6,801 bases of DNA from an uncultured Mycoplasmataceae bacterium. GTDB lineage: Bacteria > Bacillota_I > Bacilli_A > Mycoplasmatales > Mycoplasmoidaceae. Position numbers and translations under genes: made by a program. The stretch lies in NCBI GenBank assembly GCA_949290035.1, contig CASEQO010000085.1, positions 1-6,801 on the forward strand, in the 5' to 3' direction. The notes beneath the pieces were generated by a model. The model did no database searches. It was not told where the DNA came from and saw nothing but the letters and a program-made list of their open reading frames with translations. This document shows positions 6,719 through 6,801 of this stretch, piece by piece; the stretch's first letter is position 1; each line of letters starts with the position of its first letter.

Positions 6719-6801
6719 ATGAAAAGCAAATTCAAAGATATTAAAAGTTATTTTTGTAATAATACTAAATATAACAATATAAAAAAAATAAAAAAAATTA
6801 A
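6719..6801 (+). CDS. Start of an unidentified gene, cut by the window edge
   Basis: ATG 6719 lies 2 bases after the HAD stop codon, and the frame stays open to the window end (27 codons). The product so far is Lys-, Asn- and Ile-rich with a single Cys and no hydrophobic segment. Only a weak purine-rich site (AGAAAGAAAAA) precedes it. The tight spacing suggests an operon partner of the HAD hydrolase, but composition alone would produce such an open run fairly often here. Confidence 0.45.
   Translation, partial: MKSKFKDIKSYFCNNTKYNNIKKIKKI

Noticed and set aside
6520..6735. 71-codon minus-strand frame
   Set aside because: It lies opposite the 3' end of the HAD gene, whose catalytic motif IV is on the plus strand. 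Its Leu/Phe/His/Tyr-rich content is a mirror of that gene.

Overview
The window looks like part of a Mollicutes chromosome (Spiroplasma, Mesoplasma or Mycoplasma type). It is extremely AT-rich. Four of its genes read through only if UGA means tryptophan (genetic code 4). In-frame UGA codons lie at 493 and 679 in the acidic-protein gene, 2167 in the deaminase gene, 2246, 3155, 3329, 3539, 3581 and 3668 in the mutase gene, and 4509 and 4716 in the membrane-protein gene. Under the standard code these genes would appear as fragments; the coordinates given here join them.

Layout, left to right. (1) Bases 1-190 hold the tail of an upstream transcript, or an unrecognised RNA, ending in a plus-strand intrinsic terminator. 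(2) 328-1719 encodes a very acidic 463-residue protein of unknown function with degenerate ~50-residue repeats, a four-cysteine cluster and a C-terminal helical region; it ends at a strong terminator. (3) 1793-3910 is a compact two-gene operon: extended -10 promoter, cytidine deaminase, an alpha-D-phosphohexomutase overlapping it by 8 bases, and a terminator. It fits nucleoside salvage and pentose or hexose phosphate interconversion. (4) 4083-4871 encodes an unrecognised protein with a two-helix membrane hairpin. (5) A bidirectional terminator separates it from the convergent minus-strand gene at 4932-5183, an 83-residue stand-alone glycyl radical domain (GrcA / C-terminal piece of pyruvate formate-lyase). 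(6) 5184-5849 has no convincing protein gene. It contains a candidate minus-strand structured small RNA with its own terminator, which I tentatively compare with the U6-like MCS4 RNA of mycoplasmas, and three exact 15-bp tandem repeats just before the next promoter. (7) 5850-6716 encodes a Cof-type HAD phosphatase, followed after 2 bases by the start of another reading frame that runs off the window.

The transcription units are short and well separated by clear hairpin-plus-T terminators. The most unusual items are the autonomous glycyl radical domain, the minus-strand structured RNA and the repetitive acidic protein. No CRISPR array, insertion sequence, tRNA or rRNA gene was recognised.
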